From Steroidobacteraceae bacterium (lineage in GTDB: Bacteria > Pseudomonadota > Gammaproteobacteria > Steroidobacterales > Steroidobacteraceae): 16,002 nt of DNA. The translations under genes were made by a program, and so were the position numbers. Location: NCBI GenBank assembly GCA_013044085.1, contig JABEVI010000288.1:1-16002 (forward strand), written 5' to 3'. This document shows positions 14,583 to 16,002 of the stretch, one piece after another (the first letter of the stretch is position 1; the number at the start of each line of letters is the position of its first letter). The notes under the pieces were generated by a model that ran no database searches, was not told where the DNA came from, and saw only the letters and a program-made list of their open reading frames with translations.

Positions 14583-16002
14583 ATGAAAAGCCGTCAGTTT
14601 CCCCTTGCCACCCTCTTTGGCGCGCTCATTCTCACGCTGAGCGCCTGCAGCAGCAGTGGCAGTGGCGGCGGCGCGGCGCCGCCCCCGCCGAAGCCGGCGC
14701 CCCTGAGCGGCTACCTGGCCGAGCAGGCCGCCATGGTCTCGGGATATCAGACCTTCCAGGGCGGTCTTTCCTATCCGCTGCTTCAGGTCGAGGCGACCCT
14801 GCCGGCGTCGAGCCCTCTCAAGCCGGCGCTCGCCGTGGGTCTTGCGCGCATGCTCGTCCAGTCGGTACGCAGAATCGCCAGCGCGGCGCCCGCGACGCCC
14901 ACGCTCACCTATGACGGCACGCTCGGTCTATACGAATCGGGATTCACGATCGCAGGCGCCGTCATCACCGACAACTTCTACTCCGATTCCGCCGGCACGC
15001 AGTCCGCCGGCACCCTGAGCGTCACCTACCCGGCCGGCACGACAATACCGGCGCTTGGCCAAGCGTCGGCGACGCCGTCCTACACGATGACGATTGCCGC
15101 GAACATCACCGCCGGCAATCTGCCGATCAGCGGCAGCGGCACGATCGCCTTGCTCGACAGCACCGGCGCCGGCGAGATCAAGGGCACCTTCACCTTGACG
15201 AAGGCGCAGGAGGCGGTGACCGCGGATCTGTCGCTCAGCGACACGGGGACCGTGACCGGCACCGCGCAGATCACGCAGAACGGCGAGACGATCTCGGTCA
15301 GCGGCTTGTCCGGTCCGCTCAACGGCACCATCAACGGCACCGTCGCGGTCGCCCCGCAGGGCTACACCGGCACCGTGGCGATGTCGATCTTCGCGGCGAG
15401 TTTCACGATCACGCTCGACACCGGCAAGGGCACGGCCACAGGAACCGTGACCCCGCAGGGCGCACTCGCGATCACGTTCGATGATGGCACGACCGAAACG
15501 CTCGTCAACCCTGTGACGACTTCACCCACAGCGACGCCGACCCCGGTCCCGCCGCCGCCCGCGACCTATACCATTGGGGGCACCGTCTCGGGTCTCACGA
15601 GCGGCACCCAGATGGTGTTGCAGGACAACGGCGGTGACAACCTCACCGTCACCACCAATGGGGCGTTCACGTTCGCGACCGCGCTCGGCACCGGAACGGG
15701 CTACAAGGTCACCGTCAGCACCCAGCCGACCGGGCAAACCTGCACGGTAGCCCAGGGCACGGGCACCACCGGATCGGCCAACGTCGCCAACGTGGCGGTG
15801 ACCTGCTCCGCCAACGCCGCCAGCACCTATTCGATCGGCGGCACGCTCTCCGGACTGACCTCGGGGTCCGGCATTGCCGTCGTGCTGCAGGACAATGGAG
15901 GCGATAATCTCACGCTCACGGCCAATGGGGCGTTCACCTTTGCCACCAAGTTGCTCGCCGGAGCGAGCTACGCGGTTACGGTGAGCACGCAGCCAACCGG
16001 AC
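14583..16002 (+). CDS. large repeat-containing lipoprotein (partial, runs off right edge)
   Basis: The frame is open for 473 codons with no stop before the window ends. The N-terminus is a lipoprotein signal with lipobox LSAC (19-22), lipidated C22 and a flexible Ser/Gly/Pro linker after it. Residues about 40-310 are rich in Thr, Gly, Ala and Ser with alternating beta-strand character, and I recognise no family there. A Pro/Thr linker (about 312-327) leads into tandem beta-rich repeats of 87 residues beginning YTIGGTVSGLTSG (from 329) and YSIGGTLSGLTSG (from 416). Each carries LQDNGGDNLT and, in the first copy, two cysteines near its end. This repeat type is common in proteobacterial surface lipoproteins. 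Outer-surface location and adhesion or scaffold function are inferred. AGGG ten bases upstream is a weak Shine-Dalgarno. It is divergent from the DUF4410 gene. Confidence 0.8.
   Translation, partial: MKSRQFPLATLFGALILTLSACSSSGSGGGAAPPPPKPAPLSGYLAEQAAMVSGYQTFQGGLSYPLLQVEATLPASSPLKPALAVGLARMLVQSVRRIASAAPATPTLTYDGTLGLYESGFTIAGAVITDNFYSDSAGTQSAGTLSVTYPAGTTIPALGQASATPSYTMTIAANITAGNLPISGSGTIALLDSTGAGEIKGTFTLTKAQEAVTADLSLSDTGTVTGTAQITQNGETISVSGLSGPLNGTINGTVAVAPQGYTGTVAMSIFAASFTITLDTGKGTATGTVTPQGALAITFDDGTTETLVNPVTTSPTATPTPVPPPPATYTIGGTVSGLTSGTQMVLQDNGGDNLTVTTNGAFTFATALGTGTGYKVTVSTQPTGQTCTVAQGTGTTGSANVANVAVTCSANAASTYSIGGTLSGLTSGSGIAVVLQDNGGDNLTLTANGAFTFATKLLAGASYAVTVSTQPTG
15567..15827 (+). repeat. 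first copy of 261-base coding repeat
   Basis: Encodes one 87-residue beta-rich unit from YTIGG to just before the next YSIGG. It contains LQDNGGDNLT, NGAFTFAT, VSTQPTGQTC and a closing VTC. Confidence 0.8.
15828..16002 (+). repeat. second copy of 261-base coding repeat (truncated by window end)
   Basis: Matches the first copy closely at protein level (IGGTLSGLTSG, LQDNGGDNLT, NGAFTFAT, VTVSTQPTG) with many silent changes. The array may continue beyond the window. Confidence 0.8.

Noticed and set aside
1..16002. CRISPR arrays, tRNA or rRNA genes, insertion sequences, phage or defence genes
   Set aside because: Looked for on both strands; no direct-repeat spacer arrays, conserved RNA motifs, transposase or integrase motifs seen.

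Overview
This 16 kb window is GC-rich, and its open frames are dense with G or C in the third codon position. It fits a chromosomal segment of a free-living Gram-negative proteobacterium, most likely a gammaproteobacterium related to Xanthomonadales, Nevskiales or Steroidobacter. The reasons are lipoproteins with classic lipoboxes, a DUF4410 lipoprotein, an enterobacterial-like LtaE, a periplasmic S10 peptidase and a Hanks kinase with an extracytoplasmic Calx-beta domain. The taxonomic call is inference. I see no rRNA, tRNA, CRISPR, integrase or insertion sequence.

Left part (1-7358). A possible C-terminal tail of an unrecognised gene occupies the first 145 bases. A short-chain dehydrogenase lies on the minus strand (216-974). 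Divergent from it is a compact four-gene plus-strand operon: a fused HyuA/HyuB ATP-dependent 5-oxoprolinase (1081-4689), a DUF969 membrane protein (4686-5372), a DUF979 membrane protein (5369-6325) and a DUF2891 protein (6333-7358). The first junctions overlap as GTGA and ATGA and the last gap is 7 bases. The layout suggests uptake of 5-oxoproline (pyroglutamate) by the DUF969/DUF979 pair and ATP-driven opening to glutamate by the fused enzyme. DUF2891 is a co-translated partner of unknown function.

Middle part (7395-11358). A low-specificity L-threonine aldolase (ltaE, minus) converges on the operon. Next comes an exported protein with two copies of a beta-rich domain joined by a SHOCT-like helix (plus). 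It converges, with a gap of only 7 bases, on a secreted S10 serine carboxypeptidase-like enzyme (minus). Together with the oxoprolinase operon this gives the region a peptide and amino-acid salvage flavour.

Right part (11484-16002). The minus strand carries a membrane-anchored kinase-like protein with an extracytoplasmic Calx-beta domain. Its catalytic loop reads HGDLN, its DFG motif reads NFD and its activation segment is almost absent, so it looks like a pseudokinase. Upstream of it are a tiny exported Met/His-rich protein full of MxxH and HxxM motifs, as in the metal-binding proteins SilE and PcoE, and a DUF4410 lipoprotein. Divergent from these, a large lipoprotein with tandem 87-residue beta-rich repeats runs off the right edge.

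The best candidates for new biology are the DUF2891 partner of the 5-oxoproline operon, the degenerate Calx-beta kinase (with a codon-phase break in its linker) and the Met/His-rich peptide. No obviously new multi-gene defence or mobile system is visible.
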